A stretch of DNA of 7,277 bases from Fimbriiglobus sp. Its GTDB lineage: Bacteria; Planctomycetota; Planctomycetia; Gemmatales; Gemmataceae. Positions 6,726 to 7,277 of this stretch are shown here, in pieces. Position 1 is the first letter of the stretch; every line of letters starts with the position of its first letter. The stretch lies in assembly GCA_025352585.1 (NCBI GenBank), contig JANXTD010000447.1:1-7277 (forward strand). Reading direction: 5' to 3'. The position numbers and the translations under genes were made by a program. Under the pieces are notes generated by a model. That model ran no database searches, was not told the origin of the DNA, and saw nothing but the letters and a program-made list of their open reading frames with translations.

Positions 6726-7277
6726 ATGAGCCGTTCGCCCCGTCGCGCCTTTACGCTCATCGAACTGCTGGTCGTCATCGCGATCATCGCCGTGCTGATC
6801 GGCCTGCTACTCCCCGCCGTGCAGAAGGTGCGTGGGGCGGCGGCTCGCATCAAGTGCGCGAACAACATGAAGCAACTCGGCCTGGCGATGCACGGCTACA
6901 TGGACGTCAACGACGGCCTGCCGCCGAACGCGACGTACTTTTACAACGGCGCGACGGTCACGGCGACTTCGGCCTGGTCGGCGCAGGCCCGCATCCTGCC
7001 GTACATCGAGCAGGAGAACCTGTTCCGCGGCATCGACCTGTCGGTGAGCTACAACACGCAAATCGGCGTGGCGTCGAAGCGGGTGGCGACCTTCGCTTGC
7101 CCCGCGGAGGTCAACGACCGCGGCAGCGGCACCGACCCGGTCTACGGCAACAAGCACTGGATGATCAACTACGCCGTGAATCTGGGCACCTGGGGCGTGC
7201 TGACGAACAAGGCGTCGGGGATGCGTGGCGGCGACGGGGCGTTCAGCCCGAGCCGCGGCTTCCGCCCGGCCGACTTC
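6726..7277 (+). CDS. DUF1559 family type II pseudopilin-like protein (3' end outside window)
   Basis: The first 184 residues are present and the frame is still open at the right edge; family members usually exceed 300 residues. The N-terminus is a type IV prepilin signal: a short basic leader MSRSPRRA, then FTLIELLVVIAIIAVLIGLLLP as the single hydrophobic helix, with Glu at mature position 5 (residue 13). Cleavage by prepilin peptidase would fall between Ala8 and Phe9; alanine replaces the usual glycine at -1. Next comes the DUF1559 hallmark KCANNMKQLGLAMHGY at 43-58. LPYIEQENLF (91-100), ATFACPAEVND (121-131) and INYAVNLGTWG (147-157) match the family pattern. Planctomycetes carry many copies, thought to be secreted or surface pseudopilins, but their roles are mostly unknown. 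Expression likely starts at the TTGACA promoter at 6595, with GGAGG as ribosome site. Confidence 0.95.
   Translation, partial: MSRSPRRAFTLIELLVVIAIIAVLIGLLLPAVQKVRGAAARIKCANNMKQLGLAMHGYMDVNDGLPPNATYFYNGATVTATSAWSAQARILPYIEQENLFRGIDLSVSYNTQIGVASKRVATFACPAEVNDRGSGTDPVYGNKHWMINYAVNLGTWGVLTNKASGMRGGDGAFSPSRGFRPADF

Overview
The window is very G+C-rich chromosomal DNA, most likely from a planctomycete and plausibly of the Gemmata lineage. Two things point there. One is a type IV pilin-like protein of the DUF1559 kind beginning at 6726, with a FTLIELLVVIAIIA start and a KCANNMKQLGLAMHGY segment. The other is a membrane-anchored Ser/Thr kinase with the juxtamembrane run DLQRWLADEPVAARREP, a layout common in planctomycetes. 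The species assignment is inference from protein style, not from a marker gene.

Layout from left to right. A triple heptamer and a weak terminator-like hairpin occupy 1-68. The ribosome-associated ATPase gene ychF is on the minus strand (69-1157). A 183-base divergent gap follows, then a plus-strand gene for an unrecognised 224-residue beta-rich protein (1341-2015). This runs convergently, 16 bases apart, into a large minus-strand gene for a Ser/Thr kinase with one membrane span and a helical-repeat outer region (2032-4629). Upstream of the kinase on the same strand are a SAM-dependent methyltransferase (4737-5372) and a polytopic membrane protein resembling the UbiA prenyltransferase family (5369-6136). 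These two share a GTGA start/stop overlap and are almost certainly co-translated. Divergent from them, after only 52 bases, is a small plus-strand membrane protein with a potassium-channel-like TM, pore-loop, TM layout but an altered filter (6189-6545). A 180-base gap with a good sigma-70-like promoter then leads to the DUF1559 pseudopilin, which runs off the right edge.

The only functional unit clearly supported by gene structure is the UbiA-like protein plus methyltransferase pair. Prenyltransferase and methyltransferase steps occur together in quinone or other isoprenoid-lipid pathways, so a lipid-modification role is a reasonable guess but is not proven. The kinase lies 107 bases downstream on the same strand with no visible terminator between, so it could be read through from that pair. 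ychF, the unknown protein, the channel-like protein and the pseudopilin look like independent units. No RNA genes, insertion sequences, CRISPR arrays or phage genes were seen, and no stretch over 300 bases lacks a gene. The long open frames opposite and alongside the kinase, methyltransferase and UbiA-like genes are by-products of extreme G+C content. The most interesting item is the channel-like protein with GMG where potassium channels have GYG.
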